Below are positions 25,364 to 36,924 of a stretch of 64,000 nt of DNA, in pieces. A program made the translations under genes and the position numbers. The notes under the pieces are model-generated. The model had not been told where the DNA came from and did no database searches. It saw only the letters and a list, made by a program, of their open reading frames with translations. Positions within the stretch are counted from its first letter, which is position 1, and each line of letters starts with the position of its first letter. Source of the DNA: Xylaria sp. FL1777 (lineage: Eukaryota; Ascomycota; Sordariomycetes; Xylariales; Xylariaceae); the NCBI GenBank assembly GCA_022578965.1, contig MU400552.1:248001-312000 (forward strand), read 5' to 3'.

Positions 25364-26245
25364 ATGTCACAGCCGCAAGGCGAAAAGCCAAGCGCCCTGC
25401 GCTCCATCATCGCGGGCGCATCGGCGGGAGCCATCGAGATCGCCATCACGTACCCGGCGGAATTCGCCAAGACGCGCACGCAGCTGAACCGGAACCTGGC
25501 GTCGGACGCGAGGCTGCCGTGGCCGCCGTTCGGCGCGCAGTGGTACGCGGGCTGCACGACGCTCATCATCGGCAACTCGGCCAAGGCGGCGATCCGCTTC
25601 GTCTCCTTCGAGCAGTACAAGCGGCTCCTGGCCGACGAGAACGGCCGCGTCTCGGGCCCGCGCAACGTGCTCGCCGGGTTCGGCGCCGGCGTCACCGAGT
25701 CCCTGCTCGCCGTCACCCCGACCGAGTCCATCAAGACGACGCTCATCGACGACCGCAAGTCGGCGAACCCGCGCCTCCGGGGCTTCGTGCACGCCGTGCC
25801 CGTCATCGCGCGCGAGCGCGGCCTCCGCGGCTTCTTCCAAGGCCTCGTGCCCACCGCCGCCCGACAGAGCGCCAACAGCGCCGTCCGCTTCGGCAGCTAC
25901 ACGTCGCTGAAGCAGCTCGCCGAGTCGTACACGGCGCCGGGCGAGAAGCTCGGCTCGGTCGCCACCTTTGGCATCGGCAGCGTCGCCGGCGCCATCACGG
26001 TGGCCGTCACGCAGCCGCTCGACACCATCAAGACACGCATGCAGAGCATACAGGCGCGCTCCGTGTACGGGAACAGCTTTCGCTGCGCCGCGCTCATCTT
26101 CAAGCACGAGGGCGTGCTGACATTTTGGAGCGGCGCGCTGCCTAGGCTTGCGAGGCTCGTGCTTAGCGGTGGCATTGTCTTCTCCATGTACGAGAAGAGC
26201 ATGGAGCTTATGGATCGCTTGGATCCTGAGAAAAAGTACATATAG
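25364..26245 (+). CDS. Mitochondrial tricarboxylate (citrate) carrier, Ctp1 type
   Basis: A single GC-rich exon of 293 residues made of three carrier repeats of about 95 residues. Each repeat has the mitochondrial-carrier signature at the end of its odd helix: YPAEFAKTR (about residues 30-38), TPTESIKTT (about 121-129) and QPLDTIKTR (about 218-226). Six helices follow the usual pattern and the N terminus is short without a cleaved presequence. The closest recognised group is the citrate transporter, which exchanges citrate or isocitrate for malate across the inner membrane and feeds cytosolic acetyl-CoA supply. The strong GC bias at third positions leaves a 335-codon antisense frame open, which is not a gene. 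Confidence 0.93.
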   Translation: MSQPQGEKPSALRSIIAGASAGAIEIAITYPAEFAKTRTQLNRNLASDARLPWPPFGAQWYAGCTTLIIGNSAKAAIRFVSFEQYKRLLADENGRVSGPRNVLAGFGAGVTESLLAVTPTESIKTTLIDDRKSANPRLRGFVHAVPVIARERGLRGFFQGLVPTAARQSANSAVRFGSYTSLKQLAESYTAPGEKLGSVATFGIGSVAGAITVAVTQPLDTIKTRMQSIQARSVYGNSFRCAALIFKHEGVLTFWSGALPRLARLVLSGGIVFSMYEKSMELMDRLDPEKKYI

Positions 26246-26622
26246 AGGGGGAAAGAGTGTGTGAGAGAGGAGGGAAAACGGTGTATGTGTGCATTTAGAT
26301 ACCCAGCAAAAAGGTGGCGTTGATGTTGTGGCCTGTATATATATATGATAGATATAGATTGATGAACAAGTCACGTTCTTGGTATAGACAGCTCAACAAG
26401 TGATGTCTGGAAATAGCCAGAGTGATTTATGAAGCGATTTCTTAAAATTAGGGAAGAGCTGGAGATTATGGGTATCTAATTTGCCCCCCTTTTGTCACCT
26501 TTGTGGTCCCATAACCACCGTCTATTCTCTGGATATTCCATATTCCTATACATTGCGCCGCGTGTCACGTCCTGCAGATATCATACAAGAGCCTACTACC
26601 GAGCCCGGGGTTGCTTTTGCCT
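26246..26622. other. Short convergent intergenic region
   Basis: 377 bp between two 3' ends, with a short (TA)n run near 26336-26347. No gene seen. Confidence 0.4.
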
Positions 26623-27202
26623 TTATTGTAGCCGTACAATGCCCGTAATCCTCAACAAAAGTCTCTGAAAAAATGACCTCTTCGGGGCCTCTTCGAGCTC
26701 CTTCAGCAGGTCGGTGAAATAGGTCGGGTTGCTCTTGGGCTGGAGTAATGAGCCCGTGATGGGATACTGGAGTGGCGACGTGTCTCGTCAGCACTGTCGT
26801 TTGCTGGGGAATAGCTGCCGTCTGCTTGTTGTATGGCGGGATGTCTTCAAATTCATATTAAAAACTCACCGTCTTCTTATACCGGTTGTCGAGAAGCGAG
26901 TAGAGAGCATTGGCTTGCTTCAGCTGCTCCGCTTCGGATAGGTCGAGCTTGGGTTGCTCGAAGCGTTTTTGGAGAATGGCCTGGAATTGGACTTCGGGTC
27001 GGATGGTGTCCTTGGGCCATTGACTGAGAGCCCGCAGGATAAGGTGTTGTCCGCGCTGAAGAATGCGCATGTCAGTGATGCCAATTCACGCCGTCATTTA
27101 GCTGGTTGTATAAATTCTGGGTTGGGTAGACTAGGTTGTCGGCGGGAATAATGCGATCGAAGGGGGGGATTGTCTGCGACGTACAACGGCTTGACGGGAC
27201 AT
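26623..27202 (-). CDS. Cbp6/UQCC2-like mitochondrial complex III assembly factor
   Basis: Three exons, 27202-27185, 27055-26870 and 26766-26623, join in phase 0 and give 115 residues. The first exon has only six codons (MSRQAV), followed by a 129-bp intron. The chain is small, basic and helical: LILRALSQWPKDTIRPEVQFQ near the N terminus and an ending of LLKELEEAPKRSFFQRLLLRITGI. The WPKD-x2-RP-x-VQFQ stretch is the pattern I associate with the Cbp6/UQCC2 family, which with Cbp3 escorts newly made cytochrome b in mitochondria. The assignment rests on that short motif and on length. It diverges from the Bsd2-like gene. Confidence 0.68.
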
Positions 27203-28278
27203 TGTGAATTAGTTATATGAGTTTTCTCATTAAATATGATGTAATGTTGTAGTTTGGAAGTCCGCTCAGGCAGCCCATGGAGAATCAGTCACCAGGCACC
27301 CAGATAATGATGCTATGTGGTGGGATTCCACGCGAGAGCATCGACTTAAGTTGAAATTTGGAAGACGTCAGTGATAAGGAGCTTGATAAACATCGTATCT
27401 GTAGACTACTACCTACATCGTGAACCCGATGTCATGAACTTTTCCTGCATTTTGTCACGTCCAATCAAAACCCAGGATAGTAATTCAGCATGTGGCCTAC
27501 AGGGTGGATTCCCGTCTTTCAAGGGTCCAGGTTTGAAATCAGTTAGTGCTCTCAGAACAGTAATTCGTCACAAGTACTAGCTCAACTAGGTTAGTTGATC
27601 TGATGGTGGTACAAGGTGTAGGTACCTACCTACTTTTGTTCTAAAATAATGCATGTGCCACCCGTCTTCTGCCCATCCAATGGTACCCAAATGCACGGCA
27701 TTAATTATTATGCAATCATCCGTCCCTGCCGAAATGGAACGTACCCAAATACCCGTCTAGGTAGGTACTTATCCAGGCATCTACAGTGTTCTGCTCAGTA
27801 AGTCACTTAGGTCATTCTCGTCGTAGGCGGCTGTGTCCCCCCCTCAAGCCGCTCCCTAATACACTTTCTACACTACCTAAGTTAAAGTATGTTGCGTATG
27901 CTGCATACGAAACACCATCGTTCTTCTCTGCTTGTTCATCCGGAGTCTCTTCAATTCTCTCTGATCAGCGTCTTCCTTTTGTGACTTTCCGCCCTATTAC
28001 TAATTTTCTGATTGCGTTCCTTACCGTCGAGATAGGCGTCGCATCTATCCTCGCCACCTTTTCATTCGCCGTCTCTCCGCACAGCCGCAGCACACATACA
28101 CTCAGGACATCCATACGCCCACTTCCACTTCTTCACTTCTCCCACTGTCGACCGGCATTTCCATTGAAATTTATTCGAGTCTGGGCTTGCGATTCGTTCC
28201 TCATCGCCGCCCCTCTCCACGCTCGGATCTCGGTTGGCCTCTCTTCCTTATATCTCCGTTTACATAGTACATCAAAAT
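27203..28278. promoter_or_regulatory. Divergent promoter region
   Basis: About 1.1 kb between the Cbp6-like and Bsd2-like starts. The last 400 bp is pyrimidine-rich, typical of a fungal 5' leader. A 223-codon frame there (27786-28457) overlaps the coding start and is taken as spurious. Confidence 0.4.
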
Positions 28279-29411
28279 ATGGCGGGCCGTTACGAGCGGG
28301 TGAACACCCAAGACGACGACCCCGACACTCCTCACAGCCCTCCTCCGTCGCAACCACCGAGGGTACCCAGTTCGCCGCCTCCGTCCTTCCACTCGCGCTC
28401 GTCGTCCGCCGACAGGAGAAGACAGAATGTCAACTCGGACCTTGCAGACGCTTTTGATACAGATGCCGACGACAGCGACGACGAACCCGATGACAGACAA
28501 CGCTTAGTGCGCGGCAATTCCTTCCCGCTTGCTCAACCCGCCGTCGCCGCTTCTTCCGCCCAGACTTCTTCAACAGGACCGGAGTTAAGACAACCGCAAC
28601 CGGCACAGCCCCAGTCTTATCCCGCCGCCAACACTGGCGCGCGGCCAACGACGACCTCGAGAATATATGGTGGCGGAATCCAGTCGGACGGTGTGTTCTC
28701 GAATATGACGGCGAGACCTGAAAGGGGTGAAAAAATTGTTGAGGAGGCGCCTCCAGTATGTGCTTTTTGCCCCTATCTGCCTCTTTCTTCGACTAGGACA
28801 AGGTGCACTAACATCTAGATCTTTTTCAGACATATGAACAGGCTGCCGCCGATGCTGCGCCACCGTACTGGGAAAACACCATACTAGCCCCTGGCTTTGG
28901 TGGCCCAGACGATGTTTATATTGATGGTATGCCTGTTGGTTCCGTATTCAGCTTCCTATGGAACGGCATGATCAGTGCATCATTCCAGCCGCTGGTCGGT
29001 TTCCTACTCACATATCTTCTACACTCCACACACGCCGCCAAGAACGGTTCGCTTGCTGGACTCGGTATCTCCATTATTCAGTATGGCTTTGCTTGGTCGA
29101 GCTCCGACGACGGCAACATGGGCGGCGGGTCTGGAGATGGATATGCCCAGCCACCTGATCCCAATAGCCACGACTTCGATCCCAATGCAGTCAGCACGGG
29201 CAGCGGTGGCGATGGGTCGGGCTGGGCTGGTATTGATAGCAGCGAGTGGATAGCGTACTTATTGATGATCGCGGGTTGGTTTATTCTTATTCGGTCCGTC
29301 AGTGACTACATCAGAGCGCGAAGACACGAGCAGCTCGTCTTACAGAGCCCTGATAGAGGACTGGGCATTCCTATCATTGCTGAAGGAGAGCGGGCCGAGA
29401 CCGTTGTATAG
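28279..29411 (+). CDS. Bsd2/NDFIP-type membrane adaptor for Nedd4/Rsp5 ubiquitin ligase
   Basis: Exons 28279-28755 and 28830-29411 give 352 residues. The N-terminal 160 residues are polar and rich in Pro, Ser and acidic residues. Two PPxY-type motifs follow close together, APPTYEQ and APPYWE; these bind the WW domains of Nedd4-family ligases, and the intron falls inside the first (PP|TYE). The conserved core DGMPVGSVFSFLWNGMISASF leads into three membrane helices (about residues 210-232, 238-262 and 301-323), with the THAAKNGSLAGLGISIIQYG signature between the first two. In yeast, Bsd2 sends metal transporters to the vacuole in Golgi/endosome membranes; the same role is inferred here. The tail is short. 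Confidence 0.88.
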
Positions 29412-30613
29412 ATTTCGCCAATAATGACGACCACTGTTACTACTGTTACTATTACTAAAATACTGCCATATTATTTCCTACGAGTTCCAACGAAATATTT
29501 CCTATTCAAGCTTTGATCGAATATCTATACCGCTCGGACTAGCACGACAATGACCTTGGCTTGTTGTAGCTTGATGTCGAGGCGGTAGATGTTGCCAGAA
29601 TATATATAGATTAGCTCATCGAAACCATCGTTCTCTAAGCTCATCCTTGGGCCTTATGTGTACTTGTAAATAAGTTGGAAGGACTACCCGTGACGGTGTG
29701 CTGAGGCCCGGGTTACTGCTACTCGCCTAAGCGGACTTTTTATTCTAATTTTCTATGGGAGGATTTGAGGCATAGGCGTCATTCCGAACTTAGCAGCCGC
29801 GTTTTAGGTCTCCAGGAGCTGACTTAGATAGTGATTAGGTTGTATGCACATTTACACCCACCCTTTCAACACAAGTGTAAGATCTAAAAAATTCTCTTAG
29901 TACATTAGAAGAAGTCTTCCGTATTTGGGATTTGAGATTCACATGCTCCCCCCAATTGTTTGGATTCCCGTAGGTTTCAACATTAGGATCCAGGGCCCTG
30001 TATTTCTTCTCCCTGGGGTTTCATAGATACATGATGTAACCATCGTTTTTGTATATAATATGCCGGGTCGGTTGACTGAAGCTACATGCAAAACACATAA
30101 CTCCTGCAAGCTCAACTACTCGGCCGTAACTCGTTTACCTGCGCTAGTTAAGGACATATGAAAGAACCTAGGAGTTTTGTTTGTAGGTGAGGGTGGGTTC
30201 TTTTATTCGGGATTATGCTGGAAGCGCTATTGTTGTACTACAGTTGAGTATGTTTGCCCGCAGTTGGGGGTTTTCAACTATTTGGAAGAGAAACAATCAT
30301 AAACAACTCAAGAAAAATATGCAAGGGAGAAAATGAAGACTTATTACTGGGCAAGGCACCTATCTCGACTCAAAAGAAGTTGTTAGATGTCGCCTATCTA
30401 GTGTATCCTGGGTAACGAACAGACTAATCAACCAAGACAGACACGACGAGAAATTCATATAAAGAGGGCCATGGAAACCTAGAAGCCTCCTGTTCTCTTC
30501 TACAACTCACATCAGTGCGGCTCATTAAACCATCGCTTTAACTAATCCCTTACACAACCCTAGTATAACAACGAAACGCAGCTGACGAACACCAGTTAAC
30601 CAAAGTGACCACC
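29412..30613. other. Intergenic region with a TATA box
   Basis: About 1.2 kb. A trinucleotide-like ACTGTTACT run lies after the Bsd2-like stop. TATAAA at 30458-30463 is 150 bp before the next ATG and is a plausible core promoter element. Confidence 0.4.
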
Positions 30614-31377
30614 ATGGTTTCACGACAAATTCGTCAATGTAATGTCGCTGTGAACGGAGGTAACTGTACTGAACCATCTTTACCTTCTATTAGCATCATT
30701 AATGGCATTACGGACCTTATGGAGACCCTTGAGCTTCGCCTTCAGGCTGTGAGCAAGGAGGGCGTCGAGTACACCGACAGCACAGTCAAAGGACACACAG
30801 CCCGTGTCGATGAATTGGATGCGAAGATCAAGGATATCGTCGAAGACTTGAAAAAGCACGTGAAGAAAATGGATGAGTGCAACTCCGAAAACTGCAAACG
30901 CATCACTGCGCTCGAAAATCGGCAGATTGCTGCGTGAGTCATTACTTCATCCTCCCAGCAAGGACGGCGCGAATATAAGTATTGTGCTGATAGGTTGCTG
31001 TGATTGTGCAGGGAGTGGAATGCATACTGCCGCATGTTCAACAGCTGCGACCAGAAGCCCGACGACGAGCTTTGCCCCCTACAATCCATCGAAAACAAAC
31101 CTATCGAGGGTTTCCCGCGCACGTTCTCTGAGCTTGAGAAGATGCCATGTAAGCCCAACAAGCCGGGAAAACCGGACAACATGGTGACTTACTCGGACTG
31201 CTGACAAATCAATGAATAGTGGACAAAATCCAAAAAATTCTCAAACAGTTGGGATATACTCTCGAAGAGGATCGTCCGTCGGCGCTCGAGCAGCTAATCT
31301 TTTTGGCTGGTTGTGGCAATATGGGGGACTGGGAACCATGCTCTCTCTCGCTGCCAGATCCTCAACCCGGGCACTGA
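30614..31377 (+). CDS. Uncharacterised coiled-coil protein with Cys-rich second half
   Basis: Exons 30614-30933, 31012-31148 and 31220-31377 give 204 residues; the last intron (GTAAGC..AATAG) is needed because the frame would otherwise stop at 31204. There is no signal peptide. Residues about 30-105 form a probable coiled coil with heptad-like leucines and many charged residues (ITDLMETLELRLQAV; ARVDELDAKIKDIVEDLKKH). The second half has CRMFNSCDQKPDDELC and ends ALEQLIFLAGCGNMGDWEPC. ACCACCATGG is a good start context and a TATA box lies 150 bp upstream. I do not recognise the family. Confidence 0.72.
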
Positions 31378-32644
31378 GGATAGGTAGGAGGGATGGGCGG
31401 GACGTGGTGACTATGCATGTGTCTGGCCGGCTCCGACGTTGCAGAACTGGCATGATTGATGGCCATGGTGAAGTATCGGTACCGAAAGATGGAGAAGATG
31501 TTTCATGAAAATTCCACGACGATCGTTCAGGAATGAAAGAAAACAGATTAGATCAGCTTAGATCAATCTATAAACGTTGAGTTGAGAAACTTGCGACAAG
31601 AGCCTGTCGATCGTGGCTTGAACCCGCCAAGGAGAAAGTCGGTATCAGCGAGTAACCTTAAGGGGATACATCCGAATGCTTTCGCGCGTAGGAGGTTAGC
31701 CTTTGATAATTATGAAGTTGGCTTGAATCACCTTGTAGAAATCCCTGGCGGACACCTCAGCTTGGAAACATCAACGGTAGAAGGTGAATTCTTAGGTTAT
31801 GATGTATTTGGTAACAGTGGTTGGAGACGCTACCTGCCAGCTTTCAGCAGAACATCGTATCAAGACTGCTCACATCGATAGAAAGCGCCTGTTCAGCATT
31901 CGAACTTAGTTTATTCGTAGCAGCTATCATGGCGTGCCGCGATTCATAACCCATGGCCGCTCGAGTTGCATTTGACCAGCGCATTCTCGATTTTCACGGC
32001 TCCCCTCCCTGATGAATGAGAGAATCGCCAATATTTCAAGTTCAACAACAAAATAAGTCCGTCGGTTCCCTATTCTTGTATCAAATATTCCTGTAAATCG
32101 CAATTTTAGTCCCTCGTTTGACGTCGTTGCGTCTCTCTGGGTCAAAATCGCACATGATATACATATCCTCCGTATAGCTTGCCAATTCAATCTATCCAAG
32201 CGTTGAACGTTTCGGTAACCCTGTCGTCAATAATTCTGCGGAGAATACTCGTATGGGCAGAAGTACCTGCTGGAATAGCCCTAATAAAAATATTATGCGT
32301 ACCTTGTCCAGCGTAAGTTAATGTCCGACGGATACTATTATCTCCATGTCATGAATCGTCAGCGGAGCAGCTGATTTGCGGGGTATGCTTAGGTATATAA
32401 TTAGAAATCAGGCGAGCATACGTATATGAATGAGGGACACAAAAGGGGGAAGCACGAAACAGAGTAAGCCTTGATGACGACCTCTCTGTCACTCTTGTGC
32501 AGGGCCTCAAAGATATACATTTAACTAGTATACAGCTTCATCTTAACCCACGTCTGCAGTCAGTAGTTACTATTCATTGGCGACCCCCTAACTTCTGAAG
32601 TCTATACCTAATTGATACCAAGACGACTTATCAAGTATACCAAA
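31378..32644. other. Intergenic region
   Basis: About 1.27 kb; only short frames. No RNA gene or repeat recognised. Confidence 0.4.
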
Positions 32645-34016
32645 ATGGCCACACCTAAGATTGCTATCATCGGAGCCGGGCCGGTAGGATGTACGCTTGC
32701 GCGCATCCTGACGCTCGCCAACATTCCAGTCACAGTATTCGAGGGCGACGCCAGCCCGGATTACCGCAGCCAAGGTGGCACTCTCGACTTACACCCCCAG
32801 ACAGGGCTGCAAGCAATAAAAACAGCCCAACTATGGGACGAATACAACAAGCAAGCTCGATTTGACTCTCAATACATGCTGATGTGCGACAAAGACCTCA
32901 AGCCGTTCGTCGAGGTCGGCAAGTCCGGCAGCTCAGTGAGCCAACGACCCGAGATCGACCGCGCCGAGCTGCGTCGCATTCTCGCGCAGTCCCTGCCAAA
33001 CGGGCTGATCAAATGGGGCCACAAGCTGCAGCGCGTCGAGGAAGGAAACCGCCTGGTCTTCCAGCACGCGACCGAGTCGGGCTTCGATCTCGTCGTCGGG
33101 TGCGACGGGGCGTTCTCCAAGGTCCGCAACTATGTGTCGACGGACCGACCGCTCAAGTACAGCCAAGTCGTCTACCATCAGTTCCTGATCCCGGACGCCG
33201 AGAGAACGGCGAACGATGTGTATCGGCTCGTGAACCGCGGCAACATATTTGCGCACTCGACGGGCCGCCAATTCTCGATACAGCAGCTTGGTGACGGTAG
33301 CATCCATGCGAGTCTAGGCGTGGTTCGCCCGGAGAATTGGATCGAGACTTGCGGTATCAGCGAGAATGATCTAGAGGGCGCTAAGAAATTATTACTTGAA
33401 GAGATGCACGATTGGTGCCCGCAGCTTCGCGGCGTGATTGAAAAGGTTCGGGGCACTTATACGGCCAGGAATCTCTATGACTTGCCGCCTGGCTGGCATT
33501 GGAATCACATGCGCGGTGCCACTCTCATTGGCGACGCTGCGCATGTGATGCTGCCATTTGCTGGCGAGGGCGTTAATCTAGGCATGGATGAGTGAGTAAA
33601 CCCCGAAGTGACTCTCTTTAGATATCGGTTGCCTGGTGAGCTAGTCGCCGGCTTTTCAGATCAACGGCATTCGATACCTACATAGTCCCGCTTGACAGAA
33701 TAGGGGCTAACCCGGCTGTTGTAGTGCTCAGAAGCTCGCAGCGGCGATCATCAAAGCCGTTCACAACGGCGCTAGTCTTGATGAGCTGGATAGCCGAGTC
33801 ATGGCGTTTGAAAAAGAGATGTTCACGCGCATGGAGCTGTTCCAGAGACAGACTGCCCAGGTCACGAAGCTCTGGCTGTTTACCGAAGGAGATTTGAGGA
33901 GTGTCGTGCCGAGCGTATTATCGTCGCATGCCAAGCTCGTGGTGCCAAACATACTTCAGCCCCCTACGACTGCCCTGATACATACTTGGTGGTTTCTAAA
34001 GGAGAGATTTAGCTAA
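32645..34016 (+). CDS. FAD-dependent monooxygenase, TetX-like
   Basis: Exons 32645-33591 and 33725-34016, with a 133-bp intron, give 412 residues. The N terminus is the Rossmann loop IAIIGAGPVGCTLARIL, the middle has LVVGCDGAFSKVRNYV, and the C-terminal half has GDAAHVMLPFAGEGVNLGMDDA, the version of the FAD motif found in TetX-like class A flavin monooxygenases. The tail keeps the family's VMAFEKEMFTRMEL helix. These enzymes hydroxylate polycyclic or aromatic compounds; many fungal members belong to detoxification or metabolite pathways, and the substrate here is unknown. The second exon restores the frame only if the intron is spliced at GTGAGT 33592 and GTAG 33724. It stands alone, without obvious pathway partners. 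Confidence 0.9.
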
Positions 34017-34407
34017 TCGCCGGGAGAAGGGGTCACAGGGTGACTTTTGTCTCGCTAATGTTTCATGAGAATGATGTTGAAGACTTGGTATAGTGTCGGA
34101 GCTGGGATCCGAAATTGGAATCGCCTATACCACTTACAAGTTACGACCCACGACCCGGCGCTCTTGGCGGCGATTAGATAATGGATGGGGCGGATGTGAC
34201 TACGATAATATGTCAGGCTGCAATAAGGAGATTTTAAATGAGGCCGGTAGTGATGAACGTGCTATAGGGTGGCCATGGGTAAATCGAATTTCCTTCGACC
34301 GAAATTGATGTTCTGTAAATCTATTCATGTATGTGTTCTTACCCATTACGACCGAGTTCTTTGAGAATGCCAAGAATTGAAATTGAAATATCTCTATTTT
34401 AAATTCG
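34017..34407. other. Convergent intergenic region
   Basis: 391 bp between two 3' ends; nothing recognised. Confidence 0.4.
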
Positions 34408-36924
34408 TCATCTGTTCTTCATCTCTCTTAACCCTGCTCGATATCCCTTTTCATCATCGTTAACTAGACACAGGCGCATGTACTTCTGATTTCCTCCCTG
34501 GTCTGCCAGCAGCCTATCCATCTCTTTATCTGACTTAAGGGAGGCCCCTTTGATCAAATCCTCTGTTTCTGGTCCAAGCACATGCGCTATACTCGACCAC
34601 ACATTCCCAAGCCTCGTCAACTTCGTCTGAGTGAGAAAGAGGCCGAGGATGACGAAGCAAACTACTATGTGAATAACTAGGAGCGTAGCTACGGCGATGA
34701 ACCCGTGCCACGCCTGTGGGTACGAGGCTTGTGTCAACATTACGGTATCGGCCGTCCCAGATCTTGAAAATGCTGGCAGCTGATCGTAATACATCGATGA
34801 AGAGAGCAAAGTTAGCAGGGCAGAGAGACTCGATGCCGCAGAATTTCCCGTTGCATTCATGGCCTGGTTGAAGAAATGGGCGATAACTGAATCTGGTATG
34901 GTATAGTTGCCATCAGTGGGCAACTCACCGAAGATTGGTGTCGACGCAATATCTTGAAGCAAAGCGGTGTATCCGCCTTCAAAGGGCTTGGGAGCTACTA
35001 GTGGATCTCCTCCTATGAGGAATCCAAACATGAGCGACAGAATATTCGTTACGAAATGGCTGAGGTCAAGTCCATTGTTGGGTGTAGCTATACTCCCAAG
35101 CATGTTTATGATAGATGGCTGTTGCAATGGAACTTTGACCGAACTATTAAGGACAGGCTTCGCCATCGCCATCGCTCCAATGTCGGGCGCGCCCCCGATC
35201 CCGTACTGTGCGAGCATAGAGTCAAGCACATAAGTCCCTTCGCTCCCATAGTCTATCACAGGCTCCTTTAAATGAGACGAGGTGCTAAGCTCGACGTCAA
35301 GATTATTAGAACTCCAAGACGTATAGCATACCGTCATAGCCAAACTCGCATAATTCGTAGGCTTGAAGCCAGGTACAATTGGTACGTCGACATAGGCGAA
35401 AGCTGAATGGTCCAAATCGGTCATTGTTGAATTATCCCCAATTATGAGATATGCTGGTGAATAGGCCGGAAATAGGCCGTTCTTAGGGCTATTAAAAAAA
35501 CTGCTCAAGAGACTTCCGGCACCTGAGGTTGCGAAACTAATCGGAGTATCTTCATCCTCGGTATTGTTGAGCCACAATGTGGTGTTGAGAGTTTGAAGTT
35601 GGCAAATTTCAAATGTCCAAGGAAAACCCGTTGCATTTATAAGCGATCCATTACTGACCCCCCACTCGAACATGTGCTGACATTTGAAAGGGATAGAATT
35701 GTTTTTATTTGTGCTAGTATAAGGATCAGGCCCCTGGTCTGACACATAAAGGTCGCTAGGATGGGGGAACCAAAGGTCGTCGACAGCAGTAGAGTTGGTC
35801 AAATTTCCGGTGAGCGAACCCAAGTATTGTGCGGATCCAAGAGGTGTTGTAGCATCTAGTTTAAGGTCGGAGAGTACTGGTTTCTGACATGATACACGGG
35901 AGTCGACAACAAAAGCAGGCCCTTGGAAGCTTGCAAGATTACTTCTAAGCTCGGCCTCTTGGAACGGGAGGAACGCCCTGTATAGGTAGCCTGTGTCATC
36001 CACACCGCTTTTACTTTGAATAGGCTCGCGGTACTCCCCAAATATCGGGGAGACTTGGGGTCGAATGTTCCAAGGCGATCTAAAGAGTTGCGTGGAAATA
36101 TTCTTGGTCCTTTCATATACCTTCAATGTATTCTCTCCGTCTGTGACTTCGTCGGTGTTGTTCCAGCCCCAGTCCAAGTCGTATTTGTAAGACATGACAG
36201 TGGCCGTTGCTGGCAATTGTCCCGGCTTGAAGTCCACCAAAAGTACAGTGGAGGAGAACTGAAGGAGTGCACTTGAAATAACAAGAATGAGCACTAGCAA
36301 AATCAAAACCGGCTGCCTCGTTCTGTTGCCCATGTCTTTTAAGCTGAACATTACATCCCAAGGAGATGGCGCCAGCGATCTGAAGATAGAGAGACTAGCT
36401 ATGCCACGTAGCCGGACATAACTAGTCTCAAGTAGGATCGATGCGAGCATAGAAGCGCAGGAACCTGTCAGAAGGCCGACTCCTATTCTGATAATGAGGG
36501 CCGAGATGGTAACAAGCCTCGTAAGCCATGTCGTTATCGCGATTGAGAGCCAAGCGGGCTGTTTTGTTGGAACCCATAAGAAAGCCAAGAAACCAAGCAC
36601 CCCCAATAGTATTATGGGAACAAGGCTAAATATAACAATGTTGATCCATCCTAATTTGTCTGATAAGGTTGGTCTTCGGTTGGGGGCTTCCGCTGTTCCA
36701 GGGAGTAAATGTTCGGATGGAGAAGGGGTATGTTGAGCATTCCTTGAACGAAAGGAACGCCTGAAGCCTGAACGTGGAAGTCCTCTAGCGTTGGATGAAT
36801 GATCGTGTAGTACGCCGTCGATATTAGACTCGGCAACAAGGGGTGTCGTCTTCTGGTCTCGCTGTAAAAAACCTATATGCGTGTTTGGCCCTTGGAACAG
36901 CGTCGACTCATTTGGTTGATCCAT
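34408..36924 (-). CDS. Large fungal membrane protein of unknown function
   Basis: A single exon of 838 residues. The first 90 residues are polar. Three membrane helices follow at about residues 92-117 (IVIFSLVPIILLGVLGFLAF), 125-155 and 205-228 (PVLILLVLILVISSALLQF). Then comes a large domain of about 520 residues with many Asn-x-Ser/Thr sequons and scattered cysteines, expected to face outside, and a fourth helix at about 766-790 (IAVATLLVIHIVVCFVILGL) before a cytosolic tail. This layout is common among uncharacterised filamentous-fungal proteins; I see no catalytic motif. The start ATG at 36924 is the first in the frame. Confidence 0.8.
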   Translation of the reverse strand: MDQPNESTLFQGPNTHIGFLQRDQKTTPLVAESNIDGVLHDHSSNARGLPRSGFRRSFRSRNAQHTPSPSEHLLPGTAEAPNRRPTLSDKLGWINIVIFSLVPIILLGVLGFLAFLWVPTKQPAWLSIAITTWLTRLVTISALIIRIGVGLLTGSCASMLASILLETSYVRLRGIASLSIFRSLAPSPWDVMFSLKDMGNRTRQPVLILLVLILVISSALLQFSSTVLLVDFKPGQLPATATVMSYKYDLDWGWNNTDEVTDGENTLKVYERTKNISTQLFRSPWNIRPQVSPIFGEYREPIQSKSGVDDTGYLYRAFLPFQEAELRSNLASFQGPAFVVDSRVSCQKPVLSDLKLDATTPLGSAQYLGSLTGNLTNSTAVDDLWFPHPSDLYVSDQGPDPYTSTNKNNSIPFKCQHMFEWGVSNGSLINATGFPWTFEICQLQTLNTTLWLNNTEDEDTPISFATSGAGSLLSSFFNSPKNGLFPAYSPAYLIIGDNSTMTDLDHSAFAYVDVPIVPGFKPTNYASLAMTVCYTSWSSNNLDVELSTSSHLKEPVIDYGSEGTYVLDSMLAQYGIGGAPDIGAMAMAKPVLNSSVKVPLQQPSIINMLGSIATPNNGLDLSHFVTNILSLMFGFLIGGDPLVAPKPFEGGYTALLQDIASTPIFGELPTDGNYTIPDSVIAHFFNQAMNATGNSAASSLSALLTLLSSSMYYDQLPAFSRSGTADTVMLTQASYPQAWHGFIAVATLLVIHIVVCFVILGLFLTQTKLTRLGNVWSSIAHVLGPETEDLIKGASLKSDKEMDRLLADQGGNQKYMRLCLVNDDEKGYRAGLREMKNR

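Noticed and set aside
25367..26374. A 335-codon frame antisense to the citrate carrier, with several other overlapping long frames
   Set aside because: The carrier exon is extremely GC-rich at third positions, which removes stops from the other frames. The antisense product is Arg/Ala-rich with no domain.
27786..28457. A 223-codon plus-strand frame overlapping the Bsd2-like start
   Set aside because: It runs through a pyrimidine-rich leader and then overlaps the real coding exon in another frame; composition is low-complexity and no family is recognised.
31004..31204. An alternative C terminus of the coiled-coil gene ending in MVTYSDC
   Set aside because: It reads into an intron with a clean GTAAGC donor; splicing to 31220 gives a longer and better composed ending in frame.
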